NCBI RefSeq assembly: GCF_030272615.1
Contig: NC_081406.1
Location: 216,884,997 to 216,948,996, forward strand
Direction of reading: 5' to 3'
DNA from: Cryptomeria japonica
Lineage: Eukaryota > Streptophyta > Pinopsida > Cupressales > Cupressaceae
Length of the DNA stretch: 64,000 nucleotides
Both the position numbers and the translations under genes were made by a program. The notes below the pieces were generated by a model that did no database searches, was not told the origin of the DNA, and worked only from the letters and a program-made list of their open reading frames with translations. Numbering within the stretch: position 1 is the first letter of the stretch; the number at the start of each line of letters is the position of its first letter. This document shows positions 54,025 to 64,000 of the stretch, piece by piece.

Positions 54025-54188
54025 TCAAGGGGTAGAGATGCCCAATCTGTCTCTAAAGTACTCAAATCATTCCTTGGGAAAAGGTTTAGTGAAGATATCT
54101 GCAATCTTCTCTTTAGTGTTTACATAAACCAATCTGACTTCATTTGCGTCCAACTTTTCCTTCAAAAAGTTATAATTGATTGATACCA
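54025..54188 (-). pseudogene. RNase H C-terminal remnant joined to the PBS
   Basis: On the minus strand TGGTATCAATCAATTATAAC leads straight into codons for YNFLKEKLDANEV, LVYVNTKEKIADIFTKPFPK and FEYFRDRLGISTP, the end of copia RNase H (compare 28100-28260). The junction uses the word TATCAAT, present both in the primer-site region and in the RNase H gene (ATATCAATAAAGTATAAC at about 28090), so everything from PBS to late RNase H was deleted at a short homology. Confidence 0.75.
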
Positions 54189-54190
54189 AT

Positions 54191-55378
54191 TTTTGGGATC
54201 CAAGAACACTGAGAGGGGGGGGGGCTGAATCAGTGTTCTACTAGAATGATTAAATTTGGCCTTATTAACACAACAACTCAACAATCGGTAAATATAAAAG
54301 CAATAACAATAAGTAACAATGCAACCACAAAGATGAACACCATAACACCATAGATTTATATGTGGAAAACCTCAATGAGGAAAAACCATGGTGGGATTCG
54401 AGACCCACAATATCTATCCACTGATTAGATGAATAAATATTACAATAAGGGGTTTGCACATGTAGGAAGGCCAACAACCTAGAGGACACTACTCATCACA
54501 AAAGGAGTCTCACTGACTATAGAAAACATTAGACTACAATCCAAAATAAAGATTGAAGTGCAAGTGTAGCATCTCCTATGCCTGAGTATAGTTCTAGTTT
54601 AAGTTCAATACCGGAGGTCTTAAACCTCTTACACAAACCCAATTCGATCACCTATGATTGACCAAACCCTCTGCATATGATTACAAATTTGTTCGCATAT
54701 AGATAATCCCATACATATCACAATTTACAAAGAGATCTTACATCATATTTATACCAACCCAAGACCTAAGCAATTAGATCAACCACCTAAAAGATAATAC
54801 AATAAATCCATTACATAAACCCACAAACTAATGATAATCCAAGTTGGCCTAAGACTAAAAGAACATTAACCAAATAATAAATCCAGTCGGTAACGCATTG
54901 GGAGTATCCACCAACATGTTACACAAACTGGTCCATAACATAATAGAATAAGACCGAACCTGAAATAGGTCACCATAAGCCAAATGCAACACCACTGATC
55001 AACTGGAACACAAACACGATAACCATCAGCATCTTAAAAACCTTCTAAAAGCCACACCAACACCACTTATCGAATCCATCAAAACATCTTCAATGAAGCT
55101 CTGTCAGTAGAACCCTTACCAGTAACCAAAAGGCTTACCAGAACATATGATAGCTTCCAGATCACCAAACCCTGAACCAATTGAATGTGACATGCATCAG
55201 AATAAGATGAATGATGGAACCAAACCAATTCCATTAGAATAAACTGGAGAGAAATCTCTTGATCATCATCAAAGTCCAACCACTCTACTGGAACTCGATA
55301 GAAAACCAAAGAAGCTAGTGTTGACATCAATGACAAACATCAATGCAACACATAATCAATTCCTTCATATTGCCAACA
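54191..55378 (-). repeat. 5' LTR of the mini-element
   Basis: 1,188 bp, TTTTGGGATCC to TTGCCAACA. It differs from the other LTR by scattered substitutions and a few indels. Confidence 0.8.
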
Positions 55379-55383
55379 AGGTC

Positions 55384-55608
55384 ATCATCCAAAGTTGTCC
55401 ATGTTGGATAATAACTTCTGACCAAAAACCTCAATACCTAATCTGCACATACATCTTGACAGCATAGAATCCTTGCATAACTATATCCATATAACATCCA
55501 TAACATCCATGACGTCTAGACTGATTTTCAGGCCTGCATACAATGTCCAATATAGGACCGAATGACTGCTTTGACATCAATGACAACATTATTCACATAG
55601 ATCTAACA
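55384..55608 (-). repeat. 5' LTR of the 46102 element, piece 2
   Basis: Continues ATCATCCAAAGTTGTCC and ends AGATCTAACA, matching the last 225 bp of the left LTR (ending 47365). Confidence 0.8.
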
Positions 55609-55613
55609 CAAAT

Positions 55614-56480
55614 ATTCAAGGTAGATGAGATATTTGTACAGATAGAAATGATCTAGAAGTGGGTACTTGTCCTAAATAAAGATATAGATCTTGTGCAAAA
55701 TTTGATTTGACATATAGAGATTTTATTTCTAGAGTTGAGATAGATCAATTCAATTTTCAAATTAGATTTAATCTTTTGTGACTAACATAAATATTAAGTA
55801 CCTTTTTTTCATTATATTTACTTTCATGTTGTTCTTAATTATCACACCCACACCACTTAGTAATGCATATAGAGTCATTTTATGCTTATGTGTATACATA
55901 TTTGATTATTCTCAATTTAAATGAAATATTTTGAATAATCTCAATTTATAACAATTTTTTCTTTCAAAATTTCAATTACAATAATATGTATTCATTCTAA
56001 ATAAATTGAATTTGAATTATTTATGAAAATACATAGAATATTTGATGATAAATTAACTCATTATAGATAACTTAACATATTTTAAATAAATTAGATTAAA
56101 ATGAATGTTTTCAATAATTAAGACTATATTTTTTCTTATATTCTAGATTTTTTATATTCATTTTAGATAAATATAGTGTTCATTCTACCAATAGATTACC
56201 GAAAATCTTCTAAAGATCAATCATTTCTTATTCTAGAAGACTTTGGGGCAATTGTCAACAAATAGGAGACAACTATAAAGTTGATTTCCTCTATACCCTC
56301 CAAAAAAAACTTCAAAAATCTAATAACGTGAATGGGTTATTTAAAATTTTAAATAACTCGTTCACGTTTAGGCCCATTTTATCAAGCCTAATCAAGCCTA
56401 AAATGTGTATGAGCTCTATACTCAGAGAAACCCAAACATGTTTTAGTTTTTAAAAAATTGTTCACATTTCTTTAACAATA
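55614..56480. other. AT-rich spacer, no supported gene
   Basis: Between the copia element and the LINE; AT-rich, without open frames or recognisable signals. Confidence 0.5.
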
Positions 56481-56502
56481 ATTTTTTTTTACTAGATATG
56501 TA

Positions 56503-58804
56503 TTGATGGCTCTGCAAGTAGGTGGCGAAAGGCGACTCGACACTTGGGTAGATGTTGCATGGGATGATCCATCACATGTGCCACAGTGGGTGTTCTCCAA
56601 GGGTCAATGGGAAGATAGGGCTCCATTTTTGAGAAGGCAACGCAGAGATTTTCATCCAGTATCCAAATTTTTTCAGGGTTTTTCCAAGGGCTTCCTGCGG
56701 CATAGTATGGGGAGATCCAACTGGCAAGGCCTAAATAATTATGGGAGAAACAATAACAGGGGTAAGTAGTCAACCAATTTTATTTCTGCAAACCAATCTT
56801 TTGCTGAAGTAGTGGCCGAGGGCATCCAAGTTGCTCCTAGGGCATCCGGGTCTGTGAAACAAATGGTTGTTGCTAGTTTGAATGGTCCTAGGGAATCCGG
56901 GTCTATTAAATAGGTGGATGTTGCTGATATTGTTGGTAAAGATGTGGGAAGCTTGAGTAGTAAAGCTCATTTGGAAAATGATAACATGGTTCATACTATT
57001 CCATCGAAAGAGGTTTGGTTTCTGTGACCCTTTTTTGATTTCTCTGGTTTTGTTGTAGCTGATAGGGCCTCCAAGTTACATTCTGTGCTATTTTAGGGGA
57101 ACTCTGGGCCCCTCTGACCAACTTATCCAAATTGCATTCTAAATTATGCAAACATTGGCCTGCATTGATTTGTTTTCAGCAGTTATCTTCCAATTCCCGT
57201 GTTTTGGTTTTCAAATCCCCCTGTTGCAAGGATGATGTTCTTGCAAATTCTTTTCATTGGTTTGGTAATGTTTTAGTTAGGGTTTTCACTTGGAAACCTT
57301 TTTTTGTTCCGGAATGGGTCAAACCTAAACCTCTTCCGATTTGGCTTGGCTTGCCACAACTTCCCTTTGAGTTCATGGATCCAGAGGTGCTGAAATCTAT
57401 AGGTGATAATTGTGGGAATTATTTGACATCTAATCTGTCTTTGAGGAAGGGAAGGTTCTGGTAAAAATATGCATTTTGGTTTCCCCTTCATTAGTATGCC
57501 CAATTTCTTGTAATATCAAATCAAATGGTGGCATTTGGAAACAACCTATTGTGAATATGAATGATGATCTATGTCAAAATCTAATTATTGTGGATGCTCC
57601 CCTATTTTTTGATTTTCATAATGTAAAAGCTGGAATAAACAGTAAGGAAGATCGGAATGTTCCTTCCAATCCCGCCAATGCTAAAGACTCCACTCAGGTC
57701 TTGGTGGGGTCTGTTCGTCAATTCAAGGAGGACCTTAACAATGCCGCTCAACTTAACCATAATATTACTGCTAAAGAATGTACCCAGGTCTTGGTTGGGT
57801 TTGTTCGTCAATTCAAGGAGAACCTTAACAATACCGCTCATCTTAATCATAATTCTGCCACTATTGTACTAGAAAGTGAGGCAAACACTATATCTCAAGT
57901 TGTGTTGGAAGCTCCTAAGTCTATCGGTCATGTTAAAGATGGCATTCCTAATCTAGGTAGCTAGTCATGTCTTCCTCCATTACAAGATTCCAATGTTTTC
58001 CCTGTTCAGAAGGAGGGGCATGGTGTTAACTTAGGGGATGAGGTCCCTAAATCTTTAGAATGATCATCTGGTCCTATTGCAGATACCAAGTTGATTGCTC
58101 TGGTTGCGTCTACCACCTTTAGTCATGATGAGGATGGTTTAATTCAACAGGTGAAAGAGTTACTGTATAATGAGCATATTAGGGAGGGTGATATGCCTCA
58201 TTCTCTACATATTTCTCTAGATGAACATACAGCTCAGCAAGTTGAGCAGTTGCTTAAATCTAATAAGGATTTTGTGGAAGAAGAGGTCTCGGAAAAGGTT
58301 ATGTGCTCTATTGGAAATGACCTGGATTTAATTAATAAGAGTTTGTCAATTTCTCCTTCCTTAAATTCCTTTGAGGTCCCTATCAATGCTTCTTAGGATG
58401 TTCCAAATCAAGTGGTTCTTCAGGAAGTGGCCCTGTCTCATCAGCTAACTTTGGTTAAAATGCCCATTAGATCCTTTATTGCCCAGGTTCAGCTAAATTT
58501 CCCTAATGCTATAGTGTCCCTGGGTAGGGGTAGACCTCCAAAGAATCATAAAACTCAGTTGGAAATTGATGCGGGTATTCAACAAGTTTTGTTGTCTTCC
58601 CCTAGATTCAAGAAGGCTGCCATAATGTCCTTAGGGAATGGAAAAAGTAGTGGTTCCTTTAAAAAGAAAAAAAAGTGTGTTATCAGTCCTCCAGTAACTA
58701 GATCTGTGGCGGTCAAGAGAATCTTACATAAAAGCTTTGGGGAGAACTATTCTTCTCACATTAGAGAAAAGAGGGGAGTGTCGACCTCCCCTCGAGATCA
58801 ATGA
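56503..58804 (+). pseudogene. LINE ORF1 (DUF4283-type RNA-binding protein)
   Basis: Starts at ATG 56503 (MALQVGGERRLDTWVDVAWD) with an R/G/N-rich first part, then a DUF4283-like core at 57132-57464: FGNVLVRVFTWKPFFVPEW and PLPIWLGLPQLPFEFMDPEV, the pattern PIWLxLPxLPxEFxxPE typical of plant LINE ORF1. After a frameshift the frame 57476-57964 follows with ICGIW-like NGGIWKQPIVN and a 30-residue tandem duplication (units at 57680 and 57770). Two further open parts (58091-58396, 58412-58804) form a variable C-terminus ending in a basic region. ORF1 protein would coat the LINE RNA. It ends in TGA at 58802-58804, overlapping ORF2 by four bases. Confidence 0.7.
57680..57859 (+). repeat. 90-bp tandem duplication inside LINE ORF1
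   Basis: Two in-frame copies beginning GCTAAAGA at 57680 and 57770; each encodes a unit with TQVLVGxVRQFKExLNN. The copies differ at several positions. Confidence 0.75.
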
Positions 58805-59930
58805 ATATTATCTCATGGAATGTTAGGGGCTTAAATGCACCTAACAAGAGACGCTTGATCAAGTCTCAGTTAGACTTGGTTAAGTGGGATCTAGGTTTTC
58901 TTCAGGAGACTAAACTTTCATTGAAGAACTTAGAATTCATATTTTCTTCTTTAAAAAAGTGGAAGTTTTAATCTTCCCCAACTACTAGGGCATCGAGAGG
59001 CCTAGCTTTGTTATGGAATGATTATGTTGTTGATGTGAAATTGGTTGCATCTGAGCCAAATTGGATGTTTTCATTAGTTTCATACAGAGTTTCAAGTTTT
59101 AAAGTATGGGTGTTTAACATTTATGCCCCTTCAGGTATCTTGGCTAAATATAATCTTTGGCAAGAACTCATTAGGGTGTCACCCCCCTTAGGAATCATTC
59201 TTTTGTCATTTTTCGGGGAGATTTTAATGCTATTTTGGATTTTAGTGAAAAATCAGGGGGGATTTGTCCAAATAAGAAGTCTATGGATGATTTTAATGCA
59301 TTCACTTTTGACATGTCTCTTTTTGATTGCAAGCCTAATAATGGGCTATTCACATGGACAAACATGAGGAAAAATTTCTCTTAGATTGTGGAAAGATTGG
59401 ATAGATTTTTACTCTCATCTAATTGGTTTGATTCAGACATTGAGTTTTTCTCTTCCATCCTTCCCCTATCTGGGTCGGATCATTTCCTAGACTCTCTTAC
59501 TATTGTAAGGGACAGACCTTCCCACAAACTCTCTTTTAAGTTTGAATCAATCTGGTTTAAGGATCCCTCTTTTCTTCCCCTCTTGCGACAATGGTGGGGA
59601 GAGGCTCCATTCTTTAGAGGTTCTAGAATGTTCCAATTGGTCAAGAAGATTAGTTTTTTTAAAAAAAATATTAGGGGATGGAACTCCCTTCATTTCAAGA
59701 ATATTTTTGAAGAAAAACAAAGGATTTTAGATATGTTAGAGGTCTTGAATAGGCATGTTTTGTGGCATGGTTTGGGTTCTAAGGTATTGGATGAAATCAG
59801 GTCTCTTAGGAGTGAATTAGAAGAAATCTTGGCTAGAGAGGAGGTTTATTGGAGACAAAAATCTTGGGAGTTATGGTTAGCTGATGGTGATAAGAATACA
59901 AAATTTTTCATGCTAGTACTAAAATGAAAA
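58801..59930 (+). pseudogene. LINE ORF2: endonuclease domain
   Basis: ORF2 begins at ATG 58801 with MNIISWNVRGLNAPNKRRL, the N-terminus of the endonuclease/exonuclease/phosphatase fold (catalytic N in WNVRG), then FLQETKLSL (E), FNIYAPSG (Y), RGDFNAILDF in a shifted frame (D and N) and LSGSDHF (S-D-H catalytic end) near 59470. A stop occurs at about 58969, a frameshift near 59200 and a stop near 59384. The enzyme nicks target DNA to prime reverse transcription. The linker after it (59388-59927) is open, with WKDxS and EEVYWRQKSWELWLADGDKN, which in this family precedes RT. Confidence 0.8.
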
Positions 59931-60109
59931 GGGTCAGGAGTAGGATCTCTTGTATTCAGGATTGTTAGGGAAATATTTTCTCTGAGGATGGGGATATCTC
60001 TAAGGAAGAGGTTAAGCTTTTTAAGAATCTTCTTTCATCTGAGAATATTGATGATTCTAACAATATCTCGTCTCTCATTCCCTCTCTTGTCTCTCCCGAG
60101 GATAATAGA

Positions 60110-61360
60110 ATTTAAATGTCTCCTTTCTCAATAGAAGAAGTTAAGGGGGCTATTTTTGCTATGAATCCGGATAAGGCTCCCTGGCCTGATGGTTTTACTC
60201 CTTTGTTTTTCCAGAAATGTTGGGATTTTGTGGGTCAGGATGTCCTTTTGGCTTTAGAGGAAGCTAGGAGAAATAGGTCTATCCTTAAAGAAATGAATAC
60301 TACCTTAATTTTCATTTTACCTCAGAAGGAGGACCCTAAAACCTTCATAGTTTTTCATCCTATAGCTTTATGTAACACCATTTATAAGATATTTTCCAAA
60401 GTAATTGCTATGAGGTTGGCCAATCTTTTACCAAGAATAATCTCCCTTGAGCAAGGATGATTTGTTCCACAAAGGGAAACTCCTGAAGGGGCTATAGTTG
60501 CTCATGAGGTCTTACATTCAATCTCTACCCAGAAATACCCTGCCATGATCCTTAAGTTAGACATGATGAAAGCATATGATAGGGTCGACTGGAATGCATT
60601 AAAGATTGTCCTGTTAAGGTTGGGTTTCTCCCTAGCTTGGATAAAATGGATTATGGCTTGTATTTCCTTGGCAAGATTCTCAGTTCTTATTAATGGGTCC
60701 CCTTGTGGTTTCTTTCACTCTTCTAGGGGATTAAGGCAAGGGGACCCACTCTCACCTTTTTTATTTATCTTATTAGTTGAAGCTCTGAGTCAAGCAATTT
60801 GCTCAGCTCATGAGAACGGTTCATGGAAGGGTATCAAAATTCAGAATTTTGATCAAAGGATTTCCCATTGCCTTTTTGTTGATGACACCCTCTTATTTTG
60901 TTCTATAACCTTGAAGGAGGCTCGAGTTATTGATCAAGTGATCAGGAATTATGTAGCTTTTTTGGGTCAGAAGGTCAACAAGGAAAAATCTAAGATCTTT
61001 TTCTTAAACACTCACTCCCTGCTCTAGGATAAGCTTCAAAAGTTTTAGGGTTTCCAACTTGGGGATCTCCCTTGCACCTATCTAGGAGTTCCCTTTTTTG
61101 CTAATAAGGTTAAGGTAAGTTTTTGGGATAAAGTAGTTTCAGTGGTGGCTAAGAAAATCTTGGCATGGAACCACAAATGGCTCACCATGGCTATGAAAAT
61201 TGTGTTGATTAAGTTTGTATTGAATGCGATGCCAATTTACTTAATGTCAATTCTAAAAGCTCCTAAGGTTGTTATCGTCAATTTAAAGGATACTCTGAGG
61301 TCTTTTCTTTGGAATAATAATAGGGATGGGAAATCTAGGATCCCCTTGTTAGCTTAGGAT
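60110..61360 (+). pseudogene. LINE ORF2: reverse transcriptase
   Basis: Starts with SPFSIEEVKGAIFAMNPDKAPWPDGFT and FFQKCWDFVGQDV, then FHPIALCNTIYKIFSKVIAMRL, a stop at about 60458, HEVLHSI, LKLDMMKAYDRVDWN (catalytic D), NGSPCGFFHSSRGLRQGDPLSP and HCLFVDDTLLF with the FVDD box. Continues to NKEKSKIFF and, after two stops, LGVPFFANKVK and KKILAWNHKWLTMAMKI. All core polymerase motifs are visible. It copies LINE RNA at the nicked target. Confidence 0.85.
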
Positions 61361-61573
61361 AAGGTTTGTCTACCTAAAGAACTTGGGGGGGCTGGAATTT
61401 ATAGTTTGGAAAATCAAAATTTGGCCCTGGGGGCCAAGTTAGTGTGGAAATTGTATGATAATCTAGCTTCCCTGTAGGCTAGAATCATGTTTGCCAAGTA
61501 TCTTTCTAATAGAACTAGGGAGTCTATTTTTCAGGCCTTGACTCTGCCTTAGGGGTCGGCTATTTGGAATTTC

Positions 61574-63057
61574 ATGGGAAAATGTAGAAGTGTCTTGCTG
61601 TCATATCTATCTTGGGTTGTGCATAATGGTATGAAAATTAGATTTTGGGATGATGCTTGGAATGGTTATTGTCCTATGGATTCTATTAGGGATTGGTCTC
61701 CCTTTAAATCAATACTTCTAGATAAATGGGGGGTCCATTTATCGGACTACTTTAATGTAGTTCATAATGGACATATGGTGATGGCTAAATGGAAATCAAT
61801 TGAGTTTATTCCTATTAGCCCTAGCCTAAAAGTAGAATTTTGTTCTATTCTTCAAGATAGAATTATCATCTTGTCTGGGAAGGATGATGAGCTAATTTGG
61901 ACTAAGAATTCATCTGGAAAATACTCAGTGAAAGATGGGTACAATTCTCTTATGTCAGCTAAGGATCTCTCTTCTTGGCCTTACAAATTATTCTGGCATC
62001 CAGCATGTCTCCCAAAGGCTAAAGCATTTGCTTGGCTTTCTATTCAAGATAGGGTTCTTACCAAGATGAGACTAGATAGGATGGGTTTATCTGATATTTT
62101 CCCTTGTGTTTTGTGTAATCAAAAATTGGAATCGTCCTCTCATCTTTTCCTTCATTGTGATTTTTCTCTAGGATGTTGGAATTGGCTTTTTGAGAAGCTA
62201 AGTCTATCTTTTGTTATTAGCAAGGACCTTCTCTCTCACTTCAGAGCTTGGCCTTTTCTGTTCTCCTCTTCCTTTTTTGCCTGCCTTTGGATCATAGCTC
62301 CATTGATTATTGTTTGGAACATATGGTTAGAGAGAAATAATAGGATTTTTAAAAAGTCATCCGCTTCGCTCTCTAATATCTTAGTCAAGATAGAGGCTTC
62401 TATCTCAGAGGTGGCCTTGTCATATATTCATAAGAATTTAGAAAATATGACATCTTTTTCCCATTGGGATGGCATGATCACAAGGACATGGAAATATCTA
62501 TCTAGCATTCCTTCTCATGGGTCAGTTGCAAAGGGTCTGGCTAATAAAAATAAGATAATTGTGGCCAACTGGGCTCCTCCTCCTCCGGGTCATTTCAAAC
62601 TCCATTTTGATGGTGCTTCTAGGAGGAATCCAGGTCTGGTTGGGGCTGGTATGGCCATTTTTTATCATAATGCAGTCCTAATAGTTTCTCAATGTCATGC
62701 CCTTGGGTCTCAATCAAACAATTTTGCTAAATGTCAAGCTTTGTCACTTGGGATTGATTTGGCTATTTCCCTTGGGATCAAACACCTTTCCATCTAGGGG
62801 GATTCAATGGTAGTTATTCAAAGTGTGTTGAACTGCAAAAGTAATTGTTGGCATTTGAAATACTTAATTGATCACATTTTGGAGAAATTATCCTTTTTTG
62901 ATACTTATGTATTATCTCATTATTTTTGAGAGTTAAACAAACTGGCAGATTTCCTGGCTAATTTGGCTATCAACTCAACTGCTATTCATAAGAATGTAGC
63001 AGTTTGCGACATTCCTCAAGACGTCCTCCTTGGGTATTTGCCTCACCCCGAAGATTA
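61574..63057 (+). pseudogene. LINE ORF2: zinc-finger and RNase H C-terminal part
   Basis: The open frame 61574-62797 has the zf-RVT region: HPACLPKAKAFAWLSIQDRV, CVLCNQKLESSSHLFLHCDF. It ends in a plant-type RNase H: HFKLHFDGASRRNPGLVGAG (catalytic D), then SNNFAKCQALSLGIDLAI, where the usual AE of the catalytic glutamate is AK, and after a stop at 62797 GDSMVVIQSVLN (D) and ELNKLADFLANLA (last D). The frame ends in TAA near 63056. The E-to-K change would disable RNase H even without the stops. Confidence 0.8.
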
Positions 63058-63067
63058 AGCTATTTTT

Positions 63068-63474
63068 CTTGAGTTATTATCTTCATTTCTTATTGAAGTA
63101 TACATATTATCCTCTCCTCTGTTCAGTTTGTATCTGTTCTTCATGTGTTGATAGGAGGCTTTTATTTCTATTTACATATGGAGTATTTTTACACTTATGC
63201 ATTTGGGTTAGATGTTAATGTGTGTATTTCTTAAGGATTGGAGAGGTAATTTTTGGGTGGTAGTTTCTTTTTAAATCTTGAGTTATTATCTTCATTTCTT
63301 ATTGAAGTATATATAGTATCCTCTCCTCTATTCAATTTGTATCTATTCTTCATGTGTTGATAGGAGGCTTTTATTTCTATCTGCATATGGAGTATTTTTA
63401 CACTTCTGCATTTGGGTTAGATGTTAATGTGTGTATCTCTTGAGGATTGGAGAGGAAATTTCCATGTGGCAACA
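63068..63474 (+). repeat. 209-bp tandem repeat in the LINE 3' flank
   Basis: Units at 63068-63276 and 63277-63474 both open CTTGAGTTATTATCTTCATTTC and contain TTCATGTGTTGATAGGAGGC and TGCATTTGGGTTAGATGTTA, with few differences. A third, more diverged copy starts near 63553. It begins 11 bp after the ORF2 stop. Confidence 0.8.
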
Positions 63475-64000
63475 CGTTTTAACTGCCTTTTCTTGATATG
63501 TTTACACACTTTCTGGTCGGCTTAATTATATGGGCATGAAATTAAATTACATCATCTATTTTCCTTTATTTCTTGAGATATACATGTCATCCTCCTCTTG
63601 GGTTAGATTATATTTACATCACATGTGTAAATTAGTTGGCTTATGTTGTTTGCTTACATATGGTGTGGTGGTGAAATTGATTCGAGCAGAAGGATGGGGT
63701 GTATATCCTTGGAGCTACGGGTTAAATGGTTTTAATTTTTAGATTATGAAAGCTTGCTCTAATGTTTCAAATGCTTCTCTATCTCAGGTCAAGGAGAGAT
63801 TTCCTCAAGATTTGTTTTTTGATATTGATTTAACTTGTGTCTTGTCAGTAATATCGTCATTTATAACGAGTTTAGGTTGTGGCATGTGTGGTCTGTGCAG
63901 TCATTATCTTCAGTCCTTCATTATTTTTTTGCATGCTTTCATCTCCTTAAGTCGTGCGTACGTTCCTAAGGTTTTATTCTTCATTGTATATATCATTATG
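63475..64000. other. 3' flank with third diverged repeat unit, otherwise unassigned
   Basis: From about 63553 a weak third copy (CTTTATTTCTTGAGATATACATG, TTAGTTGGCTTATG, TTACATATGG) can be followed to about 63670. After that I see no gene or element end. Confidence 0.4.

Larger units (their letters stand above)
52422..55378 (-). mobile_element. Mini copia element: two LTRs and a 605-bp interior
   Basis: 2,957 bp with exact duplication AGGTC (52417-52421 and 55379-55383). LTRs 52422-53585 and 54191-55378. The interior holds, on the minus strand from the PBS, a 160-bp remnant of the RNase H C-terminus and then several polypurine tracts; gag, protease, integrase and RT are all missing. The 5' LTR start is TTTTGGGATCC (TG mutated). 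Both LTRs are complete, so it could have been mobilised in trans by a full-length relative. Confidence 0.8.
46102..55608 (-). mobile_element. Copia-type LTR element without pol, interrupted twice
   Basis: Minus-strand element: 3' LTR 46102-47365, polypurine tracts from 47366, interior to 51406, PBS next to the 5' LTR, which starts at 51407, is split by a mini-element at 52422-55378 and ends at 55608. Flanks GAAAT and CAAAT match at four of five bases. Without the insertions it is about 5.4 kb. The interior of about 2.9 kb contains a gag-like zinc-knuckle region and an unclassified ORF but no protease, integrase or RT motif, so it is non-autonomous or internally deleted. Confidence 0.75.
56490..63474 (+). 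mobile_element. Plant L1-type LINE, degraded
   Basis: Plus-strand non-LTR retrotransposon with ORF1 (56503-58804) and ORF2 (58801-63057), then a 3' flank with a 209-bp tandem repeat. Domain order in ORF2 is endonuclease, RT, zinc finger, RNase H, as in plant L1 elements. The true 5' end, poly(A) end and target duplication were not found, so the outer limits are approximate. Frameshifts and about ten stops in ORF2 make it inactive. Confidence 0.8.

Noticed and set aside
1-64000. Host genes, tRNA or rRNA genes
   Set aside because: No intron-exon gene with host-protein motifs and no tRNA or rRNA signature was seen; the tRNA-Met-like words are primer-binding sites only.

Overview
This 64-kb window is nuclear DNA of a repeat-rich seed plant. 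It is AT-rich, shows no convincing single-copy host gene, and consists mostly of nested LTR retrotransposons plus one plant L1-type LINE. The great length of intergenic repeat and the style of the copia and chromovirus families suggest a large gymnosperm-like genome, but that is inference; no marker gene fixes the species.

Layout. 1-1870: 5' part of a degraded minus-strand chromovirus-type Ty3/gypsy element (gag, protease, PBS, probable short LTR). 2390-5240: minus-strand Ty1/copia fragment (gag to RT) truncated at both ends. 5667-8485: internally deleted copia-type LTR element with a perfect 5-bp target duplication (ATTAT), whose interior is a roughly 600-codon open frame that is neither gag nor pol. 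8491-16790: AT-rich spacer with at most relics. 16791-17731: tandem repeat with a unit of about 270 bp.

17737-43438: a nested stack. A plus-strand Ty3/gypsy chromovirus (1.6-kb LTRs, gag-pol with chromodomain, TSD GTTAT/GTCAT) inserted in the tandem repeat. Its 3' LTR was then split by a plus-strand copia element (24192-29836, TSD CTAAA) that lacks protease and integrase, and by a minus-strand Tekay-like chromovirus (31107-43262, TSD GTGGA) with 3.6-kb LTRs. That Tekay-like element is the youngest and best preserved: its gag-pol is a single reading frame from 39454 down to 34814, broken only by four nonsense codons.

43444-46101 is featureless AT-rich DNA. 46102-55608 is another minus-strand copia-type element with no recognisable pol. 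It has a gag-like region with four tandem zinc knuckles and, next to the polypurine tract, an unclassified ORF. It is interrupted by a solo LTR (48912-50029, TSD TAGGG) and, in its 5' LTR, by a 2,957-bp mini-element (52422-55378, TSD AGGTC) whose 605-bp interior keeps only the PBS, the last codons of RNase H and the polypurine tracts. 56503-63057 is a degraded LINE (ORF1 with DUF4283-like domain; ORF2 with endonuclease, RT, zinc-finger and RNase H domains) followed by a 209-bp tandem repeat in its 3' flank.

The most interesting themes are non-autonomous derivatives of one Sirevirus-like copia lineage (multiple G-rich polypurine tracts, deletion junctions at short homologies, additional non-gag-pol ORFs), the dated stack of insertions, and a strong conserved hairpin in the GC-rich block of the Tekay-like LTR. 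LTR ends were set from TG...CA termini, adjacent PBS or PPT and target duplications. All gene names are family assignments read from motifs, not from database searches.
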